64,000 bases of DNA from Planctomycetaceae bacterium. GTDB taxonomy: Bacteria; Planctomycetota; Planctomycetia; Planctomycetales; Planctomycetaceae. The number at the start of each line of letters is the position of its first letter. The stretch's first letter is position 1. The notes under the pieces are model-generated. The model searched no databases and had not been told where the DNA came from. It saw only the letters and a program-made list of their open reading frames with translations. The stretch is from positions 1 to 64,000 of the forward strand of contig JAKFUF010000071.1 of the NCBI GenBank assembly GCA_021732845.1. Reading direction: 5' to 3'. Positions 43,988 to 53,155 of this stretch are shown here, piece after piece. A program made the translations under genes and the position numbers.

Positions 43988-45159
43988 TACGACTCTCCCG
44001 TGATCCGTTTCACGAGAATCGTGGCATAGGCCCCGCGGGGAAGGTCAAACTTTAGGGTCAACTTCTTCTTGCGACTGTACAGTTCGTCTTCGCCCGGATC
44101 GGCCGTCAAGCCACGGACATTGATGATCGCCGCGCGCACCCCTTTGGAAAAGAAGCTGTCGCGCGGGTACTTCGGCCGCATCTTCTGCAGGCTGAGTCCG
44201 TATGGCTCCAGCAGTGCCTCCAGCGGCTGTTCGTAAACCCCCGCCTCGTGCCGCATGCGGGCACAGGGCAGCGGCAGTTCGGCCTCGGTCAGCGTGGGGG
44301 GCAGCGGCGGCAGCGTTTGCCCGGGAACCGACCGCAGGAAGGGAAACGGCCCCATTTTCAGCGGGACATCCACCAGCCGCTCCGGGCATTCCTGGCGCAG
44401 CAGGGTCGCGAGCAGGATGTTCCACAAGTGGCTCTGGAAGGCGGAAAGATAGAGGCCGCGCAGGTCGATATTGAGCCGGGCAAACGCGCCTTTGAAGTCG
44501 CCCGGGCGGTCGGCAAGAAATGTGATCAAACTGCGGCGGTGCGAGCGTTCGAGTGCCGCCTTGCATTCGGGCCACTGGCCCCACATTTCGCGCAGGATCC
44601 GCTTCTGTTCCTTCTCACTCGCGCGGTCATCTTCGTTGGGGTCGGCAAGGGCGAGCCACAGCGCGCGTTCGTAGTCGCCCCGGCACCAGGGGGCGGCGAT
44701 GAATTCACTGGAGAAGCCAACCGAACCAAACCGCTGATCGTCAAAGTAGTTGGGCAGCCCTTCCTGGGCGACCTCTTTGGCGGCGGCGAGCGCGCCTTCC
44801 AGAGCCGGCTCGGTGAGATCGCGGATCACCATCGTAAAGCGGTTGCCCGAGATGTCGTGCGGCCCAAACGCCCTCGGCGCGAAGCCGAGAAAATCGAGCT
44901 GGACGCCCACCTCATGCATATCGCGTCGCGGCCCCTTGTCGATCGTCACATACTGCGTGGTGACGGCGTGCTTGTCCTTCAACCCGCCGTAAGACAGCCG
45001 CGGCCGGTTGATGTTCCATTTGCGGCCGACGACTTCAATCGCTTCGGGTGTCCCAAGCGAGCGTTTGGTCATCCGAAAGAGGGAGAATGGCCCTCCGGTC
45101 GGGGTAAAATCGGTCAATTCATCGACTTGGAAGTCGTCGGGCTGGCACTTGATTTTCAT
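43987..45159 (-). CDS. truD: TruD, tRNA pseudouridine(13) synthase
   Basis: This is a 390-residue enzyme that converts U13 of some tRNAs to pseudouridine. FQVDELTDFTP near the start, the catalytic GLKDKHAVTTQYVTI near 66-80 (Asp in the GLKDKHA motif), GNRFTMVIRDLTE and NYFDDQRFGSVG near 135-147, and an LVDVPLKMGPFP segment within the inserted TRUD domain all match the family. I use the ATG at 45159 (MKIKCQPDDF); the longer frame adds eight unlike residues. It overlaps the downstream RluA-family gene, pairing two unrelated pseudouridine synthases in one operon. Confidence 0.94.
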   Translation of the reverse strand: MKIKCQPDDFQVDELTDFTPTGGPFSLFRMTKRSLGTPEAIEVVGRKWNINRPRLSYGGLKDKHAVTTQYVTIDKGPRRDMHEVGVQLDFLGFAPRAFGPHDISGNRFTMVIRDLTEPALEGALAAAKEVAQEGLPNYFDDQRFGSVGFSSEFIAAPWCRGDYERALWLALADPNEDDRASEKEQKRILREMWGQWPECKAALERSHRRSLITFLADRPGDFKGAFARLNIDLRGLYLSAFQSHLWNILLATLLRQECPERLVDVPLKMGPFPFLRSVPGQTLPPLPPTLTEAELPLPCARMRHEAGVYEQPLEALLEPYGLSLQKMRPKYPRDSFFSKGVRAAIINVRGLTADPGEDELYSRKKKLTLKFDLPRGAYATILVKRITGES

Positions 45160-45320
45160 CAGGACATGATAGCTGGACGGCACGCTGTTCGTACTGTGTC
45201 ATTGGGATTTTGTCATTCCGGGCCTTTCTGCTACAACGCCCCACCTTCGGAAACCGCATAGTACTTGCATGACTTCGACACACCTGCCGGGGTCATACGA
45301 GGCCGTTCAAGGATGAACAG

Positions 45321-46931
45321 ATGTCCGCCCCTCAATCCCGGTGGCAGTGGGCATTGCCCATCATGCTGGTCATGGCCGCGACTGGCTTCGGCGCTTATTC
45401 CGCCGGCCTGCTTCCCAAGCCGGAAACGGCCAGTGTCAACGCGTGGCTCACCAAGGTGCGGGCTTCAATTCCCGCCTTGTCCAGCGGCGACCGGCCACTG
45501 ACTCCACCGGTGCTGACCGGTTCTGGCGCCGAGGAGAAAGCCGCTAGCCCAGAAGTGACTGTGGCGGAGAATGAGCCACGCTTGGCGTCGACCGACCCGT
45601 TCATGGCGAACGCTGGCGAGTTACCAGCCTTGGACCAGCAGGCACCGGAAGAGCCGCCGGCGAACTCCGAACCCGATGCGCAGCCCACCACGGAACCTGA
45701 AGCCCCGGCCACTCTGCCGGAGTTGGATGCAACCGCACCCACCGCACCGGAAATGGCCGACTTGACCGAAGCGGAGCCGGACGGAAGCGAACCGACCGCG
45801 CGTCCGGAGCTTGAAGCCGAGCCCGACATCAACGAGACGCGGCCCCGCGAACCGCGGCGGTTCGCGGCGAAAGTCGATCTTGAAGAGGCCGAGACGGACG
45901 GCGCGCAGGCCCCTGAGACGGATGTCGTCGCCCTGCAGGATGCGCCTCGGGGCCTCGGTGAACTTGAGGAAGAGGAGATGCCACGCCGGCCACTTTCGCC
46001 GATCGACACGGCACCAGTGGTCGACCTGCCCGCCGAAGGCGATGCGGTCCCCGAGGAGCCAGAGGTCGTGGTTCCAAAGAAAACTCTCCCGACAAAGACA
46101 GCCGCACGGCCTGTTCGATCGCAAAACACCGTCAAACGCACCAAGCCGATCCCTGAAGATGCCGAACAGCCGACGGCAACGGCCAAGTCAAAGTTCAAGC
46201 GGTTGTCACCCATCTCGGACATTGAGACCAAGGAACAGCGGGCGCTGCCGCTGCGGGAGATGGCGGAGATCGAAAAACTACGCTCGCTCGGCGACACGTT
46301 TGCCGCGCTTCAAGAGTTGAGCCGCTGGTATTGGCGGCATCCGGAGCAGCGGGCCGAACTCCAGGAGCAGATTGACGAGATGGCGGACGAAGTGTTCTTC
46401 GCGCCGCGCCCGCACTTTCATGCCGAGCATGTCGTGCAGCCGAACGACCGGTTGAGCACGATTGCCCGCAAGTACAATGTCCCGTGGGAATACCTGGCGC
46501 GGGTCAATCGCGTCGATCCAAAAAAGGTGCGGGCGGGACAAAAGCTCAAGGTCGTGGACGGACCGTTTTCGGCCTTCGTTTCCCTCGGCAACTTCGAATT
46601 GATCGTTCACCTCAATGGGGTCTATGTTCACCGCTTCCCCGTGGGGATTGGCAAGGCGGGAAGTTCTCCGCTGGGAACGTTCGCCGTGAAAGAGAAACTT
46701 GTCGACCCGACCTACTACGGAGACGAAGGGGTCATCGCCCACAACGACCCGAAGAACCCATTGGGTGAACGTTGGATCGATATTGGCGACAGCTTTGGAA
46801 TCCACGGCACCATCGAGCCGGACTCCATCGGCAAAGCCGAGTCGAAAGGCTGCATCCGCCTGGCGAACGGCGATGTCGACCAGGTCTACGACCTGCTGTC
46901 AATCGGGTCGCAGGTGACGATCCATAGGTGA
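45321..46931 (+). CDS. LysM and L,D-transpeptidase (YkuD) cell-wall protein
   Basis: This is a 536-residue exported or membrane-anchored protein. An N-terminal membrane segment (WALPIMLVMAATGFGAYSAG) precedes about 270 residues of low-complexity Pro/Glu/Ala/Thr linker. A LysM domain lies near 375-420 (HVVQPNDRLSTIARKYNVPWEYLARVNRV), and a YkuD domain near 425-535 ends in HGTIEPDSIGKAESKGCIRLANGDV with the catalytic His and SxGCIR Cys. YkuD enzymes form 3-3 peptidoglycan cross-links or attach proteins, so it supports a peptidoglycan wall in this organism. AAGGA lies seven bases before the ATG. Confidence 0.9.
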   Translation: MSAPQSRWQWALPIMLVMAATGFGAYSAGLLPKPETASVNAWLTKVRASIPALSSGDRPLTPPVLTGSGAEEKAASPEVTVAENEPRLASTDPFMANAGELPALDQQAPEEPPANSEPDAQPTTEPEAPATLPELDATAPTAPEMADLTEAEPDGSEPTARPELEAEPDINETRPREPRRFAAKVDLEEAETDGAQAPETDVVALQDAPRGLGELEEEEMPRRPLSPIDTAPVVDLPAEGDAVPEEPEVVVPKKTLPTKTAARPVRSQNTVKRTKPIPEDAEQPTATAKSKFKRLSPISDIETKEQRALPLREMAEIEKLRSLGDTFAALQELSRWYWRHPEQRAELQEQIDEMADEVFFAPRPHFHAEHVVQPNDRLSTIARKYNVPWEYLARVNRVDPKKVRAGQKLKVVDGPFSAFVSLGNFELIVHLNGVYVHRFPVGIGKAGSSPLGTFAVKEKLVDPTYYGDEGVIAHNDPKNPLGERWIDIGDSFGIHGTIEPDSIGKAESKGCIRLANGDVDQVYDLLSIGSQVTIHR

Positions 46932-47131
46932 ATGACCAATGAAGCAATGACCAAGGGGATGGAATGACAAATGACAAAGGGGCGGTTCGTGGATGGACGC
47001 GGTCTACGAGGCGGAGGTTGTTTTTTGGGGGCGCTTGGTCGCCGGTGGCGCATCGCGAGGAATTGTCCCTCTGATGCGGCGCGGTAGACAAACGACCAAT
47101 TTGTCATTTGTCATTTCGTCATTTCGTCATT
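46930..47131. repeat. Inverted-repeat element with ATGACAA ends, copy 2
   Basis: AATGACAAATGACAAAGG (46963-46980) on the left faces AATTTGTCATTTGTCATTTC (47098-47117) on the right. Next to the left end, GGGGCGGTTCGTGGA matches TTGGCGATTCGTAGG of the copy at 22323-22497, supporting common origin. It lies between two convergent genes. Confidence 0.7.
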
Positions 47132-47135
47132 CACT

Positions 47136-47831
47136 TCAGATCGACTTCACCGCGCCGCTCAGCTTCACCTTGATCTTGCCGACGTTCTTGTTGTCGGCGG
47201 GAGCGTTGACGCGGAAGAACAGTTTTCCCGTCGAGTCGGGCCTGAAGTCACTGCTCATGACGGGAAACGGCCGGCCAGGCTTGTTCATTTCGTTGACAAT
47301 GACCCCCATCAGACCGCCAGCCGCAACGGAGTTTGACATCTCCTTGTCCACGTCCTGCGTTGGAAAGCCCGTGAAGTCCAGCGTGGTGTTCACCACGAAG
47401 CGATAGGTTCCTTCGACCTCCAGGCGAATCGGCTGGTCCTTGGTGACCATGACTTTGGCGGTCTGCCAGCCCATCGCGGCGTTGATTTCGACCTCAAGAT
47501 CATTGGCCGTCAGCATCTGCTCGTCGATGATCTTGATCTTGGTGAGCGCCGACTCTGAATCCGGCTTGATTTTGACGACAATTTCCAGCAGTTCGCGGGC
47601 CTTTTCGTAGTGCCCGGCATCGAAGTAGTCGCTGGCGAACTGCTCGGTTTCGCGGATGAACGAAGCCTCGACCTGCTTGACTTTGGTGTCAATGGCCTCC
47701 GTGTTCGCGATCGGCTTTTTCTTCTTGTCCACTTTCTTCTTCACCTGGCCATGAACAGCCGTGGTGGAAGCCGACCACATCAGGCCCATGCACGCACACA
47801 ACAGAGACGAGACGACGAGAAACTTGCGCAT
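47136..47831 (-). CDS. Exported protein of unknown function
   Basis: This is a 231-residue protein with a signal peptide (MRKFLVVSSLLCACMGLMWSASTTAVHG). It begins with a Lys-rich stretch and a helical TPR-like segment (YFDAGHYEKARELLEIVVKIKPDSESALTKI). The C-terminal half is beta-rich (VEVNAAMGWQ-like, PIRLEVEGTYRFVVNTTLDFTGFP, GKLFFRVNAPADNKN) and resembles lectin-like or carbohydrate-binding sandwiches attached to planctomycete surface proteins. No family is assigned. The upstream 240 bases hold no gene. Confidence 0.6.
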   Translation of the reverse strand: MRKFLVVSSLLCACMGLMWSASTTAVHGQVKKKVDKKKKPIANTEAIDTKVKQVEASFIRETEQFASDYFDAGHYEKARELLEIVVKIKPDSESALTKIKIIDEQMLTANDLEVEINAAMGWQTAKVMVTKDQPIRLEVEGTYRFVVNTTLDFTGFPTQDVDKEMSNSVAAGGLMGVIVNEMNKPGRPFPVMSSDFRPDSTGKLFFRVNAPADNKNVGKIKVKLSGAVKSI

Positions 47832-48074
47832 GGAACCCTGCCTGCCGCGAACGGGCTGATGGGGACTGACTCTTGAGGATCTTGATTCTTCGAGTGTACC
47901 GAGGAGTGGAGGAATGGCAATTGTCAGGTGACCGGTCGGGCCAAAATTATTAGCGCAATGAATGTTCGGTTTGCTGGAATAATCCCCGCCGGATTTGTCA
48001 CCGCGATAGTGGAGCCAGAAAGAAGCCCTCCGGGCTGAGGCTCCCGACAGCGGTGACAAATCCGGCAAACTGAC

Positions 48075-50447
48075 TCATTCTATTGCGCTGCGGATGGCGC
48101 GCATCAACAGCGGCAGAATGACCAGGTTCCCCACCAGGCCGCCGAGCATGGCAACGCTCACCAGGATGCCGAAATAGACCAGTGGCACAAACTGCGACAG
48201 CGTCAGCACCAAGAACCCGACCACCAGCGCCAGATTGGCGTAAACCAGTGCGCTGCCGACCTCCTGGTTGGTCTCACGGAGTGCCGCATAGAAATCCATC
48301 CCCTGCCGCCGCGCCCGCTTCCACCCCGCCAGATAGTGAATGCTGGAGTCGACCGTGAGCCCCATCGACACGCTGGCGATCATGGCTGTGGCGATGTTGA
48401 TGGGCAGACCGATCCAGCCCATGGTGCCGATCACAATCACAATGGGCAGCAGATTTGGAACCAGGGAGATCAGCCCGATCCAGATGCTCCGGAAGGCGAT
48501 GGACATCATCAGAAAGATCCCGCCGCCCGCAACCGCGAAGCTGACCCACTGGTCATCCAGCAGGCTTGTCGTCAGATAGGCCAGCAGGACAAACAGCCCC
48601 GATGCGGAGGCCGCATCTTCGCCGCTGGCGGGAAACCGCTTGCGGGCGGCCTCCTCCACCTGCCGAATGTCGGCCAGTTTGACTTCGGCGGGCTGCTGTT
48701 CACGCGCCCGCAGCATGATCCGCATCCGCCCCTTCTCACTGTTGTAGAGGCTGCTGGTGAAGTCGGACTGAAACGTTTTGAGCAGCCTGAGTTTGGAACT
48801 CAGCACCTGCTGCTGGGTGAACCCCAGGCCGGGCATGATGTCGAGCCCGTCCGTGAGGGCGATCACCTTGGTCAGCGCCGGCTTGCCTTCCACCCGCATC
48901 GCCCGCAGTTCTGCGGCAAAGTCGCGGACTTCCTCGAGAAACTCCTTGTCCAGTTGTTCTGGAGCGTGAAAACTGACCTCCCACGTTCCCGAGCCACCGA
49001 GGTTCTGCTCCACGAAGTTCAGGGACTGCACGAGCGGGCTCGTTTCACGAAAATTCTTGCTGAAATCCGTCTCGATTCTGAGCCTCGTGAACCCCGCCAG
49101 GGTGAAGATCAGCAACCCGACGCACACCAGCGACAGGGTCCCGGGGTAGCGTTCCACGGCGTCCGTGATGAGGCCAAGGGAGCCTTTGAGCCGCCGCCTA
49201 GCCGGTCCCGATCGTGGGTCGAGGGCCATCCCGCCCATCAAGATCGTGGAGGGAAGCAGTGCCGCACCCGCCACCAGCACCAGCATCGTGGCGACCGCGG
49301 TCATCACGCCAAAGCTGCGGACCGGGTGGATGGCACTGGTGATCTGCGCCCCAAAGCCCGCCGCCGTCGTCAAACAGGTCCACAGGATGGGAATCGCCAG
49401 CGACATCAAAGTCGCCCTCAGGGCGGCCTCGCGCTCCATCCCGCGCCGCGCGGTGCGGAACTGCACTGCCACATGCACCACTGTCGCCACGCCGATGATG
49501 GTCACCAGGGAGGTGAGCATCGAGCTGACCATGCTGAGCTGCATCTGGGCCAGCACCAGCAGCCCCTTCGTCCAGATCAGCGTCACATGGACCAGGAGCA
49601 GTGGCAGGATCACCCAGCGGATGCTGCGGAACAGTACGAGAATGACCAGCATCAGCAGGGCCGAAGAGGCGTATCCCAGCACGGCGCCGTCGACCTCGAC
49701 ATAGTAGAACATCTCGTGGACATGGACCGGTTCGCCCACGACGTAGGTCTCCGTCGGCTGCTTCGCCGCGACCGCCTTGATGAGCGCAATGGTTTTGGCT
49801 CGTGTCACCAGCTTGCCGGCGGCATCACGCGGGGGGGCTGCAGTGCCTTCCCCCTCGGTTTCGGCGTCCGGATCGGCGGGTTTGATGGGAGCCACAGGCT
49901 TGGCGGGATTGAGTTTGCCCTGATCGACAAGTCGCAGGATCACGGCCGTCGTCTGGCGGTCGTCACCCAGGAGCATCCCCCGCATCAACTCCTCGACCTG
50001 GGGCTGCAGGTTTTTGAGCAAAGGCAGTTTGAGAATCCCCAGGGATTTTGACAAACTTTGGACACTGCCTGTCTGGACGCCGGGGATCTCGGCCAAGTCT
50101 TCCGCCAGTTTCCGCATCCGCTCGGTGGCCGGTGCCGACAGTGTGCCGTCAGAGTCAAACAGGTTCGGGTCGCGGTAGGCCACAATCACGAATTCGTCGC
50201 CGCCGAACAGTCCCTTGCTGCGGACATAATCCCGCAGCCGCTGGTTGTCGAGAGAGAACAACGATTCGATCGACTGGTCAAACTGGAGTTGTGACGCGGG
50301 GATCGCCGCGAGCAGCGTCAGCAAAGTCGCTGCCACAAACAGCGGGAACCGCCAGCGAATCAGAAAATCGACAAACCAGACGAGCGCCGGGGACTGCTGC
50401 GTGTTGGCCGCTGGCGGAACTAAGGGCGGGTTGACGGCTTCGGACAT
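48075..50447 (-). CDS. RND superfamily MMPL-type exporter
   Basis: This is a 790-residue inner-membrane protein with two repeats of about six membrane spans and two periplasmic loops. The start, LIRWRFPLFVAATLLTLLAAIPASQLQFDQSI, and the repeat motifs GMEREAALRATLMSLAIPILWTCLTTAAGF near 330 and SMGLTVDSSIHYLAGWKRARRQG near 700 match MMPL/RND exporters that move lipids, hopanoids or siderophore-like compounds. A proline/acid-rich insert near 205-230 is unusual. The start is the ATG at 50447; the longer frame runs into spacer sequence. Substrate unknown. Confidence 0.88.
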   Translation of the reverse strand: MSEAVNPPLVPPAANTQQSPALVWFVDFLIRWRFPLFVAATLLTLLAAIPASQLQFDQSIESLFSLDNQRLRDYVRSKGLFGGDEFVIVAYRDPNLFDSDGTLSAPATERMRKLAEDLAEIPGVQTGSVQSLSKSLGILKLPLLKNLQPQVEELMRGMLLGDDRQTTAVILRLVDQGKLNPAKPVAPIKPADPDAETEGEGTAAPPRDAAGKLVTRAKTIALIKAVAAKQPTETYVVGEPVHVHEMFYYVEVDGAVLGYASSALLMLVILVLFRSIRWVILPLLLVHVTLIWTKGLLVLAQMQLSMVSSMLTSLVTIIGVATVVHVAVQFRTARRGMEREAALRATLMSLAIPILWTCLTTAAGFGAQITSAIHPVRSFGVMTAVATMLVLVAGAALLPSTILMGGMALDPRSGPARRRLKGSLGLITDAVERYPGTLSLVCVGLLIFTLAGFTRLRIETDFSKNFRETSPLVQSLNFVEQNLGGSGTWEVSFHAPEQLDKEFLEEVRDFAAELRAMRVEGKPALTKVIALTDGLDIMPGLGFTQQQVLSSKLRLLKTFQSDFTSSLYNSEKGRMRIMLRAREQQPAEVKLADIRQVEEAARKRFPASGEDAASASGLFVLLAYLTTSLLDDQWVSFAVAGGGIFLMMSIAFRSIWIGLISLVPNLLPIVIVIGTMGWIGLPINIATAMIASVSMGLTVDSSIHYLAGWKRARRQGMDFYAALRETNQEVGSALVYANLALVVGFLVLTLSQFVPLVYFGILVSVAMLGGLVGNLVILPLLMRAIRSAIE

Positions 50448-50873
50448 CGTGGACCCCGGGGCATGATTGCCGGCGAATCTTATAGGCGACGCCTGTTTGT
50501 AGCCAGAGTTGGTTCTCTGCCATCCTGCCATCGGTGCTCCGTGCTCCACAGGCAGCGGGTTGTGGTCGGAGACCACTTGATCAAGAACATGTGAAAGCCA
50601 ACGAGTCCCCTCACACATTCCGATTTCCGATTTCTGGTCTTCGGAATTCCGATGTATCCAAACATGTTAGAATGGGCGGTGACAAGGGCGTTCGCTCCGT
50701 TCGGGGTCGACTTCAGGGAACCATCCGTCAGCGGATATCCAGGGCGTCGTGATGCCTGCAAGTTCAAGCAATTCCGGGACACCGCCAGCGGATCTGGAGC
50801 GAGCGGATCCGCGACAGGTGTCCAGAATCACGCATCGTTGTACAGACCACCCGTGCAACCCACCTGAGTGCAG

Positions 50874-51551
50874 ATGATGTCAACCGCCACGAGAATGCCG
50901 GGATGCTATGTTGAAGACGGCATCGTCTATCCCGATGACGACGGAGTCGAAATGGGAGACAACTCCGCACAAACTGACTGGATCTCTTTCCTGTTGGTGA
51001 ATTTGACGAGCTTTTATGCGGACGATCCGGATGTTGCCGTCATGGCCAATATGAACTGGTACCCGGTGAAGGGCAAAAGCAAGATCTGTCGCGCGCCGGA
51101 TGTCATGGTTGCGTTCGGCCGTTCCAAGGAGTATCGCGGGTCTTACATCCAGTGGACTGAAGACAACATTGCTCCTCAGGTTGTGTTTGAAATCCTCTCG
51201 CCGAGCAATTCAACCAGCGAAATGGCCGAGAAACTCAGCTTCTACGTGCAGTACGAGGTCGAGGAGTTCTACACCCATGACCCAGACACGAACACACTCC
51301 ACGCGTGGATCCGTAAAGGCGGTCAACTGTTGAACGTTCCAACTCAACCGACTTTTGTCAGTCCCCGCATGCAGATCCGCTTTGAGAACACTGCTGACGA
51401 GGGAATGAAGGTCTACCAGCCGGATGGCACAGCCTTTCTCAACCCGGCCGACGCCGTCCGCAGGGCGGCCACTGCCGAATGGAAATTCGAACAAGCGGTT
51501 GTCGAAATTGCAGCCCTGCGCGAGCGGTTGCGCCAAGCGGGACTGGAATGA
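50874..51551 (+). CDS. Uma2-family putative nuclease with C-terminal coiled coil
   Basis: This is a 225-residue second Uma2 protein. YPDDDGVEMGDNSAQTDWISFL near residue 20, RAPDVMVAFG near 74 and PQVVFEILSPSNSTSEMAEKLSFYVQYEVEEFYTHDP near 101-137 carry the acidic residues of the predicted PD-(D/E)XK site. A C-terminal helix (AEWKFEQAVVEIAALRERLRQAG) is a short coiled coil not present in the other copy at 36499. Function unknown; the family is expanded in planctomycetes. No strong ribosome site is visible, and 50448-50873 is spacer. Confidence 0.85.
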   Translation: MMSTATRMPGCYVEDGIVYPDDDGVEMGDNSAQTDWISFLLVNLTSFYADDPDVAVMANMNWYPVKGKSKICRAPDVMVAFGRSKEYRGSYIQWTEDNIAPQVVFEILSPSNSTSEMAEKLSFYVQYEVEEFYTHDPDTNTLHAWIRKGGQLLNVPTQPTFVSPRMQIRFENTADEGMKVYQPDGTAFLNPADAVRRAATAEWKFEQAVVEIAALRERLRQAGLE

Positions 51552-51640
51552 TGTCGCAATGGGCGTCTGCTGACTTTTGAGAACTCCGTCTGCACGGCTT
51601 CCGAGCCTCGCGGGCAAAGATCAACTCTCCGAGTAAGACC

Positions 51641-51970
51641 GTGATCGACCTGCTCTGGACTCACGTCTGGTGGCGCTATCCCCCGCGGCCTGGGTGGGAA
51701 TCACGGCTCTACCACGGGTTCAACCTCGCTGAGGGGGCCGTTTGGTGCGTGTTCGCGGTGCTGGTTCTCGCCCGCTGGTGGCGGCGGCGAAAATCGGCTG
51801 GCGAAATCGGATATGCCACGGCATTTCTGACGTTCGGGCTGACCGACTTCGTCGAAGCCTGGATCTCGACGAGCAGCCTCCTGTGGCTCAAACTCCTCAA
51901 TCTCTTCGTGCTTTTCGCCCTCAGACACCGCGCACTGAGCCACTGGTATCCCGGCAGGCGGCTGTATTGA
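51641..51970 (+). CDS. Small membrane protein, GTG start
   Basis: This is a 109-residue protein with two hydrophobic segments, FNLAEGAVWCVFAVLVLARWW and IGYATAFLTFGLTDFVEAWIS, a third weaker one, SLLWLKLLNLFVLFALRH, and many Trp. No family is recognised. The GTG start (51641) is inferred from the open frame, and no ribosome site was seen. It could be a short integral protein of unknown role. Confidence 0.45.
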   Translation: MIDLLWTHVWWRYPPRPGWESRLYHGFNLAEGAVWCVFAVLVLARWWRRRKSAGEIGYATAFLTFGLTDFVEAWISTSSLLWLKLLNLFVLFALRHRALSHWYPGRRLY

Positions 51971-52113
51971 TGTACCGCACACACCCAAAGCGAAAATCTT
52001 GAATCAAAAATCCAGAATTCACCCCGGTCCAATTCAAGCGACTCTGCCGTCCGTGACGATAGTGAGTACAGGGCAAGATTCTTTTCACCCTGTACCACCG
52101 CGTGGAGTCCAGC

Positions 52114-52983
52114 ATGCGCATTGTGATTCACAGCCTTTTGATCTTTCTCTCGCTGAGCACCATCGCCCTGACCATTCCCCAGTCCGCCGTGGCTGCGTGG
52201 CGGAAGAAGTGCTGCGTGAAGTGCTTTAAAGAAACCTGCTGCTGTCCGCCGGTGTCGGTGGCCCCCGCGATCTGCCCGCCAGCCGTGCAGGTCCAGCAGA
52301 CGGTGACGGCCACGACCCTCAAGCCGGTCATGGAAACGCATTACCTGCAGCGGCCGGTGATGACGACCCGCAACGTTCTCGAAACCCAGTACCGCACCGA
52401 GCAGTACACCGAAACCGTGCCGGTCCAAACGACCGAATGCATCACGGTGGACGAAGGCTGCTACAAGATGGTGTGGGTGCCAAAAATGGTCACCAAGCAG
52501 ATCCCCAAGACCTGCTACCAGCAGCGAACTGCCTGCCGCACCGTCCCCTATCAGGTGACGCGCCAAGTGCAGGAATGCACCACCCGCACCGTCCCGGTGC
52601 AAACGGTCCGCTATGTGCAGGCCGCCGAACAGGTCGCCTGCCCGGTCAACCTCGGTTACCAAAGCACGCCCTACTATCAGGCTTCGCCACCCGTGGCGGC
52701 CCCCTACATCGCTCCCACATGTGCTGCCCCTCCGGGACAGGAAACGTTCGCTCCTGCGGCCCCCGCCGCTCAGGCCGCGCCGCAGTCGATGGCACCGACC
52801 CCCGCCGCGCCGCAGTCGTCCCTGTACAACGGCCCGGCAGCCACGTTGTCGATGAACATCGAACCGGTCCAGCCCCCGCGGTACGCACCGATCTCGGTGG
52901 CTCCGCGGATGGCCGAGGCCTCGCTGACCCGGGCCACCAATGTCCCGACGGCAGCCACGGTCTGGCGGTCGCCACGCCGCTAA
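52114..52983 (+). CDS. Exported Cys-rich repeat protein (YTV-like)
   Basis: This is a 289-residue protein with a signal peptide (MRIVIHSLLIFLSLSTIALTIP, then SAVAAW). Two Cys-rich patches (KKCCVKCFKETCCCPP) are followed by repeated short V-x-Y/V-x-V motifs, e.g. TETVPVQTTECITVDEG, CYKMVWVPKMV, RTVPYQVTRQVQECTTRTV and VQTVRYVQAAEQV. The pattern is like the YTV-type cysteine-rich proteins proposed as planctomycete wall components. The last 100 residues are Pro/Ala-rich. GGAG lies about seven bases before the ATG at 52114. A surface or wall role is inference. Confidence 0.7.
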   Translation: MRIVIHSLLIFLSLSTIALTIPQSAVAAWRKKCCVKCFKETCCCPPVSVAPAICPPAVQVQQTVTATTLKPVMETHYLQRPVMTTRNVLETQYRTEQYTETVPVQTTECITVDEGCYKMVWVPKMVTKQIPKTCYQQRTACRTVPYQVTRQVQECTTRTVPVQTVRYVQAAEQVACPVNLGYQSTPYYQASPPVAAPYIAPTCAAPPGQETFAPAAPAAQAAPQSMAPTPAAPQSSLYNGPAATLSMNIEPVQPPRYAPISVAPRMAEASLTRATNVPTAATVWRSPRR

Positions 52984-52994
52984 GGATTCCCAGC

Positions 52995-53019
52995 GTAGGA
53001 TGGACTTCCTAGTCCGTCC
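52995..53019 (+). repeat. GTAGGATGG hairpin repeat, copy 2
   Basis: GTAGGATGG with stem GGACT-TCCT-AGTCC and GTCCTC, homologous to 2832-2857 with compensating stem changes. Confidence 0.6.
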
Positions 53020-53097
53020 TCGGACGAGTCACGATCATGCGGTTGACCTACGGCCAGAGAAGGCCATGGTAGACGGCAGGACAATCGATTCAGTCAC

Positions 53098-53124
53098 ACA
53101 CCCGGTTTCTTTGGAACCGGGTGT
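53098..53124 (+). promoter_or_regulatory. Hairpin in the leader of the metalloprotease gene
   Basis: Ten-base perfect stem (ACACCCGGTT at 53098-53107 with AACCGGGTGT at 53115-53124) and a seven-base loop, 32 bases before the chosen ATG. It could be a terminator for the upstream gene (no T run) or an mRNA leader structure. Confidence 0.45.
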
Positions 53125-53155
53125 TGTCATATCGCCCAGTCGATTTGGTCTCTTC

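Noticed and set aside
48336-50051. 571-residue plus-strand frame opposite the MMPL exporter
   Set aside because: Shadow of a conserved exporter.
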